Source of the DNA: a bacterium
Lineage (GTDB): Bacteria > Patescibacteriota > CPR2 > UBA1875 > JAJYID01
Assembly (NCBI GenBank): GCA_021791015.1
Contig: JAJYFH010000026.1
Coordinates: 1 to 8,121 of the forward strand
Direction of reading: 5' to 3'
DNA length: 8,121 nt
In this document: positions 1 to 5,502 of the stretch, piece after piece
Position numbering within the stretch: position 1 is the first letter of the stretch
Layout: every line of letters starts with the position of its first letter
Notes under the pieces: model-generated
What the model was told of the DNA's origin: nothing
Seen by the model: the letters and a program-made list of their open reading frames with translations, nothing else
Databases searched by the model: none
Made by a program: the position numbers and the translations under genes

Positions 1-214
1 TGAAAAGAATGGCGCCGATTACTATACCGTTTTCGATTCCTTGCTGCCTGCCGATAGATTTTGAAACGATGCCTGTAATGTTATTTATGATTTGCTTGTA
101 AACCAAGGGGGCAGCAGCTCCAACTAGCGCCTCAACAATAGCTAAAACAGAGAGTGACAGCATCACCCACTTCAGCGATTTCATTATTTGGTATAATTTT
201 CGTAAATTTTTCAT
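1..214 (-). CDS. Probable ABC transporter, permease/ATPase exporter type, N-terminal fragment
   Basis: The gene runs off the left edge; only the first 71 codons are present. Reading leftward from an ATG at 214-212, the protein starts MKNLRKLYQIMKSLKWVMLS. It has a basic amphipathic lead-in, one hydrophobic helix at about residues 17-38, and the pattern AAAPLVYKQIINNI. The fragment ends as a second hydrophobic stretch begins (IENGIVIGAILF). A short basic N-terminus, TM1 and a P-x-x-x-K-x-I-I exit from TM1 are typical of type I ABC exporters, which carry a six-helix membrane domain followed by a cytoplasmic ATPase. No Walker motif is in the window, so the ATPase part is inferred. No clear Shine-Dalgarno precedes the ATG; an internal ATG at residue 11 is an alternative start. 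Substrate unknown. Confidence 0.55.
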   Translation of the reverse strand, partial: MKNLRKLYQIMKSLKWVMLSLSVLAIVEALVGAAAPLVYKQIINNITGIVSKSIGRQQGIENGIVIGAILF

Positions 215-290
215 CACAACAATTTAAGCAACTACACGATCTCTAATTGAATAACTAGGCTTAACATCTTGCCATTCCAACTACCCCAAA

Positions 291-349
291 GTCATTCCCG
301 TGCAGGCGGGAATCTATTCAACCTGGATTCCCGCCTGCGCGGGAATGAC
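291..349. repeat. REP-like double palindrome (GTCATTCCCG...CGGGAAT type)
   Basis: Two 24-base arms (291-314 and 326-349) are inverted copies with a single difference (T at 301 against C in the other arm), separated by an 11-base spacer. Each arm is itself palindromic (ATTCCCG ... CGGGAAT), so the RNA or single strand can form two small hairpins or one long one. The unit resembles the ATTCCC-N8-GGGAAT repeats known as dRS3 in Neisseria and similar extragenic repeats in many bacteria. It lies between the 3' end of the unknown operon and the start of the ABC transporter gene. It is much more GC-rich than the flanking spacer. Confidence 0.85.
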
Positions 350-393
350 AGAAAGATCAGGGTGGAGTTAACGAACGGTAAAGATTTTAGCAC

Positions 394-417
394 AAAATTC
401 CCTTGCAGACAAGGAAA
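394..417 (-). terminator. Candidate intrinsic terminator of the two-gene unknown operon
   Basis: On the minus strand, 37 bases after the stop codon at 454-456, TTTCCTTG pairs with CAAGGGAA (8 bp, one G-U) around a TCTG loop and is followed by TTTTGTG. The stem is short and the U-run brief, so it is a moderate candidate. Its place just after the operon supports it. Confidence 0.45.
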
Positions 418-453
418 ATATATTTTAGAGATTATTTATCGGCCACTGAAGAC

Positions 454-2748
454 CTACCGTTCTTCGAGGTTGTTTACTCTTGTGAATAAACGTCTGAGGA
501 GACCGGGACGGCCTTTTGGCTTATTCGTTGTGTAGCTCGAAATCCCTTCCCCTGAAGAAGCCTCCGTGACAGTTCCTTCTCCCGAATCGTCAGAAATATC
601 CGATGTATCAGCAACTGAGCCTTCTCCCTGTTCTGTTGATATGCCTTGCATACTTTCCCGCATCGCAGCCGCATTGTCAACTTTTGACCCCTCACTGCCT
701 ACCTGCCTTTGGTCCATCCTAAAGATTCCGTCAACTCTATTGGTATTTCCGTTAGAATCTTTAGGCAAATCATTTACTCTAGTGAATAAATTCCTGATAC
801 GACTCGGTCCTTCTTTAGCCGTATAATTATCCATACTTTCGCGCATTGCGACCGCGTGATCAACTTTTGGCCCATCGTCTTTTGTTTGCTTTTGGTCCAT
901 CCGGAATGGCTCTTTAACTTCATTGGCTTCCTGATCATCGGAATTATCTCGTAGATCATTCACTCTAGTAAACAAACGCCTGACACGGCTCTGTTCTTTC
1001 TGTTTTGCTACATAGTCATCCATACTTTCCCGCATCGCGGCCGCATGATTTATCTTGTTTCCGGCTTCGTTGGTCCTATTCGGACTATGATTTATCTCTT
1101 CATCGATTATTTCACTTAATTTCCCCTTGTCTATTCTGCTGACGCCTCCTGCTCCCAAAAGAACACCTTTTGCAGTAAGGTAATCGGCGACATCATTAAA
1201 TCGACCATACTCGTCCTTTGTGGTCCTATCGCCTTCTCTAAATTCATCAGCAAAAAAATCACCGCCTACCCTATCGATGTCCGGATTAGATGCAAGATAA
1301 TCCAGCGCCCTTTTGATATCTTCCGGGTCAGCCTTACCCGGCTTTCTTTCATTGTGATTTGGATTATACGGCTCATATGCTCGACTTAAGGCCTCAATAT
1401 TTACCTCGTGCGCTAAAGCCCCGTGTCTTGTCAAGATACTATCAATTTTCTCAGATTCTTTTTGCTGCAGCTCCAGTTCCTCTGCTGAGAAATCAGTGGC
1501 GCCATTAGCCATCTTTGCCGCAAGGACCTCTACTGGATTATCTTGATCTTTCGGCTTGACTTCTACTTTTGTTTTTTGCAATATTCCTCTCTCTTCGAGA
1601 AAATCGATCATTTCTTTTGCCTGCTCATCGTTCAACCCCAAAGCTGATGCTAGATCAGACTTATCAACTGAGGTTTTCAGATTATAATACAGGTACTCAA
1701 TAGCGTTTTTGTACGCCTCGGGGTCTATGTTTTCGGGTAATGTCTCAGATTCCGTACCGGTGTCGTCACTCTCACCTTCTTCCGCGTCCTCTTTTCCACT
1801 TTCTTCCTTGAGCCTCGCCAAAATCTCTTCAAGTTTTTGGGGCTCAGTTTGCTGCAGTATTAGCTCTTCTTCTGAAAAATCCGTGGCACCGCTAGCTATT
1901 TTCTTCGCAAGCGCTTCCAACGGATCATCTTCTGCTTCGCCCTCGCCTTCTTTTGGATTTTCGAATGTAGGCCTTGCGCTTTTGCGAATATTTGTCAAAG
2001 AATCGATGTGAGAGAGTAACTCTTTATATTCCTTTGCTTTAAAGTTGTTTTCGTTTTCTGAGATTATCTCTCCGATATCTTGCAGGCTCTGTCTTGGCCT
2101 CTCCCCTGTAATAACAGCTTCTTCTAATTCTGAAATTGCCTCTTTAAAACGATTGCTACCAACCGAGATTTTATCTTCTGCATTTTTTAAGGTTTTTAAC
2201 AATGGATCGCTCTCTTTGCTATTTTCAGCCCTCCCTCTACTGTCAAGCTCATCCATGTAAATATTGATTTCATCTCTGAGTTGATCGATTTTGATCCTGC
2301 CTTCTGGACTCCCGGGGTCAACTGCATTCCTTTCATCTATTAGCTTATCTACTTCTTCATGCAAGCGATCCGTCCCCATAGCCTTCACTCTTTCTTCTTG
2401 GCCCATAAAGGACGCTTTATCTCCCAAAGACTCGGTATTGTAAGGTTCATTATTTAGCCGCCCCTCTGCGCCTTCTGTTCTCTTGCTTTTTATATAGTCG
2501 GCAAACTCCGGCGCTTCCCAATCTGTTTTAGGCGCAGAAATAACAGTGGCTCCGCCGTTTTGAAGTTGGGCGTTTTCTTCTAGCTGTTTAGCTATTAATT
2601 CAGCTAGTTCTGCATTAATACCAACAACCTGCGCAGATAGTCTATCGATGCGCTCTTCGTTTGATTCCTTTTTTTCCTTAGCACCTTCCGGACTTTTTTT
2701 GGCTTTTTCGGATCTTTCCTTCGAATGGTCATCTTTTTCTGCTGCCAT
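454..2748 (-). CDS. Large hydrophilic repeat protein of unknown function with winged-helix-like segments (764 aa)
   Basis: I do not recognise a described family. The protein is strongly charged, has no cysteine, and shows no signal peptide or membrane helix, so it is probably cytoplasmic. Seen in order: a Lys/Glu-rich tail (1-32), a probable coiled coil (31-62), helical charged stretches (115-260), and a duplicated unit at 275-402 and 403-535. Each unit opens with a GATDFS-x-EEL-x-LQQ motif; the first continues into a winged-helix-like segment (343-390, ending IDFLEERGIL) that recalls the FtsK gamma domain in pattern. The second has a looser counterpart at 475-531. Three C-terminal repeats start at residues 565, 628 and 689, each with AMRESM and LFTRVN. 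The ATG is one base after the stop of the upstream gene, with GAGAGGG as ribosome binding site, implying coupled translation. DNA binding or scaffolding is inference only. Confidence 0.85.
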   Translation of the reverse strand: MAAEKDDHSKERSEKAKKSPEGAKEKKESNEERIDRLSAQVVGINAELAELIAKQLEENAQLQNGGATVISAPKTDWEAPEFADYIKSKRTEGAEGRLNNEPYNTESLGDKASFMGQEERVKAMGTDRLHEEVDKLIDERNAVDPGSPEGRIKIDQLRDEINIYMDELDSRGRAENSKESDPLLKTLKNAEDKISVGSNRFKEAISELEEAVITGERPRQSLQDIGEIISENENNFKAKEYKELLSHIDSLTNIRKSARPTFENPKEGEGEAEDDPLEALAKKIASGATDFSEEELILQQTEPQKLEEILARLKEESGKEDAEEGESDDTGTESETLPENIDPEAYKNAIEYLYYNLKTSVDKSDLASALGLNDEQAKEMIDFLEERGILQKTKVEVKPKDQDNPVEVLAAKMANGATDFSAEELELQQKESEKIDSILTRHGALAHEVNIEALSRAYEPYNPNHNERKPGKADPEDIKRALDYLASNPDIDRVGGDFFADEFREGDRTTKDEYGRFNDVADYLTAKGVLLGAGGVSRIDKGKLSEIIDEEINHSPNRTNEAGNKINHAAAMRESMDDYVAKQKEQSRVRRLFTRVNDLRDNSDDQEANEVKEPFRMDQKQTKDDGPKVDHAVAMRESMDNYTAKEGPSRIRNLFTRVNDLPKDSNGNTNRVDGIFRMDQRQVGSEGSKVDNAAAMRESMQGISTEQGEGSVADTSDISDDSGEGTVTEASSGEGISSYTTNKPKGRPGLLRRLFTRVNNLEER
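457..1056 (-). repeat. Three tandem coding repeats (AMRESM ... LFTRVNDL unit)
   Basis: In the 764-aa protein, residues 565-627, 628-688 and 689-764 each begin K-[IV]-[ND]-[HN]-A-[AV]-A-M-R-E-S-M and later carry [RN]-L-F-T-R-V-N-[DN]-L. The first two also have FRMDQ[KR]Q near the end. The repeat is visible in DNA as well: the CATACTTTC word (reverse of the ESM codons) occurs at 649, 832 and 1021, giving periods of 183 and 189 bases. The third unit has a Ser/Gly/Glu-rich insertion of about 40 residues before LLRRLFTRVNN, and the protein ends just after it. Confidence 0.9.
1144..1926 (-). repeat. Duplicated ~130-residue unit inside the 764-aa protein
   Basis: Residues 275-402 and 403-535 are two copies. 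By hand alignment the first 38 residues match at about 23 positions, including GATDFS, EEL and LQQ. After a charged linker each copy has a helical segment starting PE-x-x-K-x-A-[IL]-[ED]-Y-L. In copy 1 this continues as a compact winged-helix-like fold; copy 2 has an insertion (VGGDFFADEFREGDRTTKDE) before DVADYLTAKGVLL. The second half is much more diverged than the first. Confidence 0.8.
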
Positions 2749-2749
2749 A

Positions 2750-3907
2750 TTACCCTCTCAATTTTTCCCGTTCTGCTGCTATTTTTTTCAAGTCAATATT
2801 CTCTGCGAATAAAGCCTTTAACCTATCTAAACCCCTTGAAGCTTTTTGCAATTGCTCTTCCACACTACCTATCTTTTCTTTTATATTCACAGTTTCTGAT
2901 TTATGAGTTCCATTGTAATCGTCTTTTCCTGGCTCTGCAACTACTCCTTGATGTCCGATGTTTTCCAGCTCTTCTCCTCTCTTTATTCTCGTTGCCGTAT
3001 CCGTTGTTTCAAGTATTTCATCTAAAGCAGCCTTTACCTCAGGCTCTCTCTTACCTAGGTAGCCGCCTTTTGCTTGTCTTTTTACGGCTTTTTTTATGTT
3101 CTCAATTTCTTTAGCGTTCCTTTTTCCGACCACTCCGCCAAGCATTTTCTTTTTCTCTTCAGCTACGATTCTCGGATCTATATCCAAACTTTCAGATGTC
3201 TGCGCAAACGATCCCCTGTCGTCGCGCGTCTTTTTAATGAGGTATTCCCTTTGTTTTTGTAATGCATTGCTTATGCCGGGATCATTCTTTGTCGCATCTG
3301 GCAATGACGCTTCCTTATTTGCCATCTCTTGCAAAGAATTTGTACCATATATGCTAGCCAGAGTGGCTTCTCGCGCGTGCTTTTTACTTGTTTCATGCCT
3401 TGTCCTAGAACCTATTATGCGCGAGGTGCCATCATTATCATCGCCCCCATCATCTCTTTCTTCGACTAATTTGATCTCGCCTTTTCCTGATAAGCCCTCC
3501 TCTACAGCATTAGCGAGATCATTTAGTAATTGCTCCTCCCTATCGTCTGTGCCTGGCGATGCTTGATCTGTATTGTTATCGCCTGTCTCAATATGCTCGA
3601 TAGTCTCAGCAACATCCCCGGTATCATTATCGGCTTGCCCTTCACCCTTTTCATTTGTCGGTGGCTCCGGATCTGCGCCCGCAGCATCTGTCATGCCTGC
3701 TTTGAATTGCTCGAGTCCTCCTTGAAACTTACTAAGGCCAGCGCCATCATCCTCACGAAGCGCCCCTCTTTTGTCGGGTTTTCCTGAAGCCTTGACGCGA
3801 TCTTTCCGTGATTTATTCAATGGTTTTCGAGGTTTTTCCCCTTTTCTCCCTCTCTTTTCTATCTTCTCTTCATGCGGACCGTCATAATCTATAAGGTCTG
3901 TATTCAT
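2750..3907 (-). CDS. Hydrophilic, partly disordered protein of unknown function (385 aa), first gene of operon
   Basis: No family recognised. The protein has no cysteine, no tryptophan and no hydrophobic segment. Regions seen: a basic tail rich in Lys and Arg (15-50), an acidic Gly/Asp/Glu-rich low-complexity stretch (75-160), a mixed-charge helical region (170-320) with the basic patch IKKAVKRQAKGG, and a probable C-terminal coiled coil (341-384, heptad-like I/L/V spacing). The ATG at 3907 has an AGAGGG ribosome binding site about four bases upstream. The stop (2750-2752) is one base from the ATG of the 764-aa gene, so the two are surely cotranscribed and likely act together, perhaps as a complex. 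The opposed basic and acidic halves could support self-association or nucleic-acid contact; this is inference. It could also be a fast-evolving lineage-specific structural protein. Confidence 0.82.
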   Translation of the reverse strand: MNTDLIDYDGPHEEKIEKRGRKGEKPRKPLNKSRKDRVKASGKPDKRGALREDDGAGLSKFQGGLEQFKAGMTDAAGADPEPPTNEKGEGQADNDTGDVAETIEHIETGDNNTDQASPGTDDREEQLLNDLANAVEEGLSGKGEIKLVEERDDGGDDNDGTSRIIGSRTRHETSKKHAREATLASIYGTNSLQEMANKEASLPDATKNDPGISNALQKQREYLIKKTRDDRGSFAQTSESLDIDPRIVAEEKKKMLGGVVGKRNAKEIENIKKAVKRQAKGGYLGKREPEVKAALDEILETTDTATRIKRGEELENIGHQGVVAEPGKDDYNGTHKSETVNIKEKIGSVEEQLQKASRGLDRLKALFAENIDLKKIAAEREKLRG

Positions 3908-3932
3908 CTTCCCTCTGACTTTTACTAAAATG

Positions 3933-3961
3933 ATTATACTGCAGTCGGCGAGCTATTGCCA
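3933..3961 (-). promoter_or_regulatory. Promoter candidate for the two-gene unknown operon
   Basis: On the minus strand a perfect TATAAT lies at 3938-3933, about 26 bases before the start codon. At 17 bases upstream, TGGCAA (3961-3956) is only a weak -35 match. The resulting leader would be short (about 19 bases). It is back to back with the response regulator promoter. Confidence 0.5.
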
Positions 3962-3984
3962 GAACAAACATCTTTTCACAATAT

Positions 3985-4016
3985 TTGACAAACAAAAGCT
4001 CAAGACATAATATAAT
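3985..4016 (+). promoter_or_regulatory. Promoter candidate for the response regulator gene
   Basis: A perfect TTGACA (3985-3990) is followed by overlapping -10 choices: TAATAT at 4008-4013 (17-base spacer) or TATAAT at 4011-4016 (20-base spacer). Transcription would start about 15-20 bases before the ATG at 4036. The strong -35 argues against a TTG start codon at 3985, which would put the coding region inside the promoter. Confidence 0.6.
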
Positions 4017-4035
4017 CCTAAATAATGAAGTAATC

Positions 4036-4416
4036 ATGGCTTATAAAATTCTTCTTGCCGAAGATGACATCCAACTTGTTGAGATGTACAAGCGAAAGTT
4101 CCAGCTTGAAGGATTTGAAGTGCAAATAACAGAAGACGGCCAGCAAGCATTAGACCTCTTGGAAACATTTACTCCGGATATAGCAATCCTTGATATCATG
4201 ATGCCCAAAGTCACCGGCCTTGAGGTTTTAAAGGAAATACGCAATAACCCCAACACAAAGGATATGCTTGTGGTCATGTTGACAAATCTTGGCAATGAGA
4301 CAACTTCTGAAGAAATATATAAGCTCGGCGCTACCGAATGCATAGTAAAAGCGGACATGACTCCGCTTGAAGTAAGCAATAAAATCAAAGAAATCTTAAA
4401 AACTTACAAGAAATAG
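4036..4416 (+). CDS. Single-domain response regulator (CheY-like receiver)
   Basis: The 126-residue protein is one receiver domain with no output domain. Key residues are all present: acidic pair D10-D11 after beta1 (ILLAEDD), phospho-acceptor D53 (ILDIMMP), T83 (VMLTN) and K105 (VKAD). The normal length for a bare receiver is about 120 residues, so nothing is missing. Such proteins take a phosphoryl group from a histidine kinase and act by protein contact, or pass it along a phosphorelay. No kinase is in the window, so the partner is unknown. I chose the ATG at 4036 because the longer in-frame option begins inside the -35 box. The ribosome binding site is weak (GAAG). It is divergent from the two-gene unknown operon and abuts the thioredoxin-like gene tail to tail. 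Confidence 0.93.
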   Translation: MAYKILLAEDDIQLVEMYKRKFQLEGFEVQITEDGQQALDLLETFTPDIAILDIMMPKVTGLEVLKEIRNNPNTKDMLVVMLTNLGNETTSEEIYKLGATECIVKADMTPLEVSNKIKEILKTYKK

Positions 4417-4929
4417 CTAATTTAGATATTTGCTGATCATGTCGATGAGATCTTGCTTGCTTCTCTCACCCTCAGCTCTTTCTTTTTCCTTGCCGTTTTC
4501 AAAGACGACAAATGTCGGTACTGCGCCAATATCATATTTGTTAGCAGTAGAAGTGTTTTGGCTGGCCTCTATCTTTCCGACCTTCGCTTTTCCCGCCAAC
4601 TCATCAGACGCAGCTGTCACATCCGCTGCTACATTTCGGCAATGCGGACAAGTTGACAGGTAAAACTCAACCATAAATACACCCTTGTAGCCTAAAACTT
4701 CCTTGTCAAAATTGTTATCCGTAAGGCCCACTTCATTTTTCCCCAAACTGCCGGCCTCAGAAGAGACTGGCGAAGTCTGACTTGTTTCTGTGTTCTGGCT
4801 TGTTTGTTCTGCCTGGCTTTGAATTTGTATATGGCCAAAAATGACTAATCCCGTGACAAAAAGCAAAACGATCACGCTTGCCGCTATGACTTGTGGTTTT
4901 AGACTATTGCTTTTTGTTTCTTCTGCCAC
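4417..4929 (-). CDS. Membrane-anchored thioredoxin-fold protein with CPHC active site
   Basis: The 170-residue protein has a short polar N-terminus, one membrane helix at about 13-33 (VIAASVIVLLFVTGLVIFG), a Ser/Thr/Gln-rich linker (35-65), and a thioredoxin domain from about 67 to the end. The active site is C94-P-H-C97 after VEFYLST, and the cis-proline is P138 in GAVPTFVVF. A CPHC dipeptide is the DsbA type, which favours an oxidising role, whereas thioredoxins have CGPC. With the helix acting as anchor the domain should face outside the membrane, suggesting a role in disulfide formation or exchange of exported proteins. The start is GTG (4929-4927) with AGGAAAG upstream. The stop codon directly abuts the stop of the response regulator gene. 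No DsbB- or VKOR-like partner is visible. Confidence 0.9.
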   Translation of the reverse strand: MAEETKSNSLKPQVIAASVIVLLFVTGLVIFGHIQIQSQAEQTSQNTETSQTSPVSSEAGSLGKNEVGLTDNNFDKEVLGYKGVFMVEFYLSTCPHCRNVAADVTAASDELAGKAKVGKIEASQNTSTANKYDIGAVPTFVVFENGKEKERAEGERSKQDLIDMISKYLN

Positions 4930-4974
4930 TGAGTGCTTTCCTGTTTAGACTATTAATTACAAAGTCTATCCTGC

Positions 4975-5006
4975 TTTTGAAAATTGAAAACTGCGAATTG
5001 AAAATT
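4975..5006. repeat. Degenerate TTGAAAATT intergenic repeat
   Basis: Three close copies of an ATTGAAAA word sit upstream of the thioredoxin-like gene. The 14-base string TTGAAAATTGAAAA recurs exactly at 6783-6796. This kind of AT-rich filler is common between genes in Patescibacteria. The function is unknown. Confidence 0.6.
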
Positions 5007-5007
5007 A

Positions 5008-5034
5008 TCTCTGGTGGGTTGCCTGGGACTTGAA
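5008..5034 (-). pseudogene. Duplicated 3' fragment of tRNA-Lys
   Basis: These 27 bases are identical to 5184-5210, which cover the end of tRNA-Lys: the T-loop start, the 3' half of the T stem, the 3' acceptor strand, discriminator A, CCA and four bases beyond. The copy lies 176 bases downstream of the original in the same orientation. It stops exactly at the T-loop, where the sequence changes to a GC-rich palindrome. It cannot make a tRNA. It may be an attachment-site remnant or a local duplication. Confidence 0.8.
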
Positions 5035-5049
5035 GCGGCTCAGCCGCTT
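5033..5049. repeat. Perfect 8-bp-arm palindrome next to the tRNA-Lys fragment
   Basis: AAGCGGCT, C, AGCCGCTT: two perfect 8-base arms around one base. In practice this gives a 6-bp hairpin with a 5-base loop. It begins inside the last two bases of the tRNA-Lys fragment. No T-run follows on the minus strand, so it is not a standard terminator for the tRNA transcript. Confidence 0.7.
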
Positions 5050-5150
5050 TCCTGACTGATTTCTTAACTGGATAGTTTTCTAGCAACTATTCTTTAAATT
5101 CAAAATTTTCTTTTACAAGGCGTCTTCAAACTGGTTTCTCACCAGAGAAC

Positions 5151-5190
5151 CCAGAGAAAATCTCTCAAGTATTTGAGAAATTTTCTCTGG
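5151..5190. repeat. 18-bp-arm inverted repeat overlapping the CCA end of tRNA-Lys
   Basis: Arms 5151-5168 and 5173-5190 are inverted copies with a single mismatch, with GTAT between them. In the minus-strand transcript the stem starts at the CCA of tRNA-Lys, so the CCA would pair with a downstream UGG. A further inverted copy of the same end (CACCAGAGAA, 5140-5149) follows. There is no U-run, so it is not a plain intrinsic terminator. It may act in processing the pre-tRNA 3' end or as a recombination site; both are inference. Confidence 0.75.
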
Positions 5191-5263
5191 TGGGTTGCCT
5201 GGGACTTGAACCCAGAACCTACTGCTTAAGAGGCAGTTGCTCTACCGATTGAGCTAGCAACCC
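5188..5263 (-). tRNA. tRNA-Lys, anticodon CUU
   Basis: On the minus strand from 5263 to 5188 all four stems pair perfectly: acceptor GGGTTGC/GCAACCC, D stem GCTC/GAGC, anticodon stem ACTGC/GCAGT, T stem CTGGG/CCCAG with loop TTCAAGT. The anticodon loop CTCTTAA puts CTT at positions 34-36, reading the Lys codon AAG. The discriminator is A, and CCA is encoded (5190-5188). Length is 76 bases with CCA. It lies downstream of tRNA-Arg on the same strand and probably shares its transcript. Confidence 0.97.
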
Positions 5264-5268
5264 GGATT

Positions 5269-5300
5269 AATTATTAATTCATAATTCGAAATTAATAATT
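5269..5300. repeat. AT-rich inverted repeat between the two tRNA genes
   Basis: AATTATTAATT (5269-5279) and AATTAATAATT (5290-5300) are exact inverted copies around a 10-base loop. The stem is only A-T pairs and therefore weak. It lies six bases upstream of the mature tRNA-Lys 5' end. Confidence 0.55.
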
Positions 5301-5315
5301 TTTGTGAATTATGCA

Positions 5316-5336
5316 TTGATAATGATTAATTATCAA
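5316..5336. repeat. Inverted repeat just 3' of tRNA-Arg
   Basis: TTGATAAT (5316-5323) and ATTATCAA (5329-5336) pair exactly around GATTA. It begins one base after the CCA end of tRNA-Arg (5338) on the minus strand. It parallels the hairpin after tRNA-Lys, though it does not include the CCA. It could mark the 3' trailer for processing. Confidence 0.5.
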
Positions 5337-5337
5337 C

Positions 5338-5414
5338 TGGTGCCCCGGACTGGACTCGAACCAGTAACCTACAGCTTAGAAGGCTGTTGCTCTATCCGAT
5401 TGAGCTACCGGGGC
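5338..5414 (-). tRNA. tRNA-Arg, anticodon UCU
   Basis: On the minus strand from 5414 to 5338: acceptor GCCCCGG/CCGGGGC, D stem GCTC/GAGC, anticodon stem ACAGC/GCTGT, T stem ACTGG/CCAGT with loop TTCGAGT, all fully paired. The anticodon loop CTTCTAA gives TCT, reading the Arg codons AGA and AGG. Discriminator A and CCA are encoded. Length is 77 bases with CCA. It is the first gene of the tRNA pair. Confidence 0.97.
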
Positions 5415-5450
5415 TCCTTGGCCAGCCACAGAGTGAACTTGGACTATGAC

Positions 5451-5479
5451 ATTATAGCCGATTTCCGCCCATTTGTGAA
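5451..5479 (-). promoter_or_regulatory. Promoter for the tRNA-Arg/tRNA-Lys pair
   Basis: On the minus strand TTCACA (5479-5474, five of six to TTGACA), a 17-base spacer and a perfect TATAAT (5456-5451). The predicted start is near 5444, about 30 bases before the mature 5' end of tRNA-Arg. This is one of the best sigma70-type promoters in the window, as expected for tRNA genes. Confidence 0.75.
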
Positions 5480-5502
5480 CCATTGAGTCTATCCCCTGAC
5501 AA

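Noticed and set aside
291..349. CRISPR-like repeat
   Set aside because: Only two copies, inverted and not direct, with an 11-base spacer; not a CRISPR array.
269..535. Plus-strand frame with SHSRAGGNLFNLDSRLRGND
   Set aside because: It is a translation of the REP-like palindrome running into the antisense of the 764-aa gene; a common false ORF.
1709..3566. Several plus-strand frames rich in Ser, Phe and Leu opposite the unknown operon
   Set aside because: They are antisense shadows of Glu/Lys-rich coding sequence, without ribosome binding sites or family patterns.
3985..4035. Longer N-terminus of the response regulator from a TTG at 3985
   Set aside because: The TTG is the first part of a perfect TTGACA -35 box, and the receiver fold starts normally at the ATG at 4036.
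4946..4968. TAGAC...GTCTA inverted repeat upstream of the thioredoxin-like gene as an operator
   Set aside because: Five-base arms with a 13-base gap are too weak to support a regulator site.
4904..5086. 60-residue minus-strand frame before the thioredoxin-like gene
   Set aside because: It reads through the tRNA-Lys fragment, the palindrome and AT-rich repeats and overlaps the true start region; no protein-like pattern.
5072..5090. ATAGTT...AACTAT hairpin as a terminator
   Set aside because: Six A-T-rich pairs with only a TCTTT tail and no gene ending beside it on the plus strand; likely chance.
5304..5486. Open frame containing RTGLEPVTYSLEGC-type sequence
   Set aside because: It is the antisense reading of tRNA-Arg, a well-known false protein in databases.
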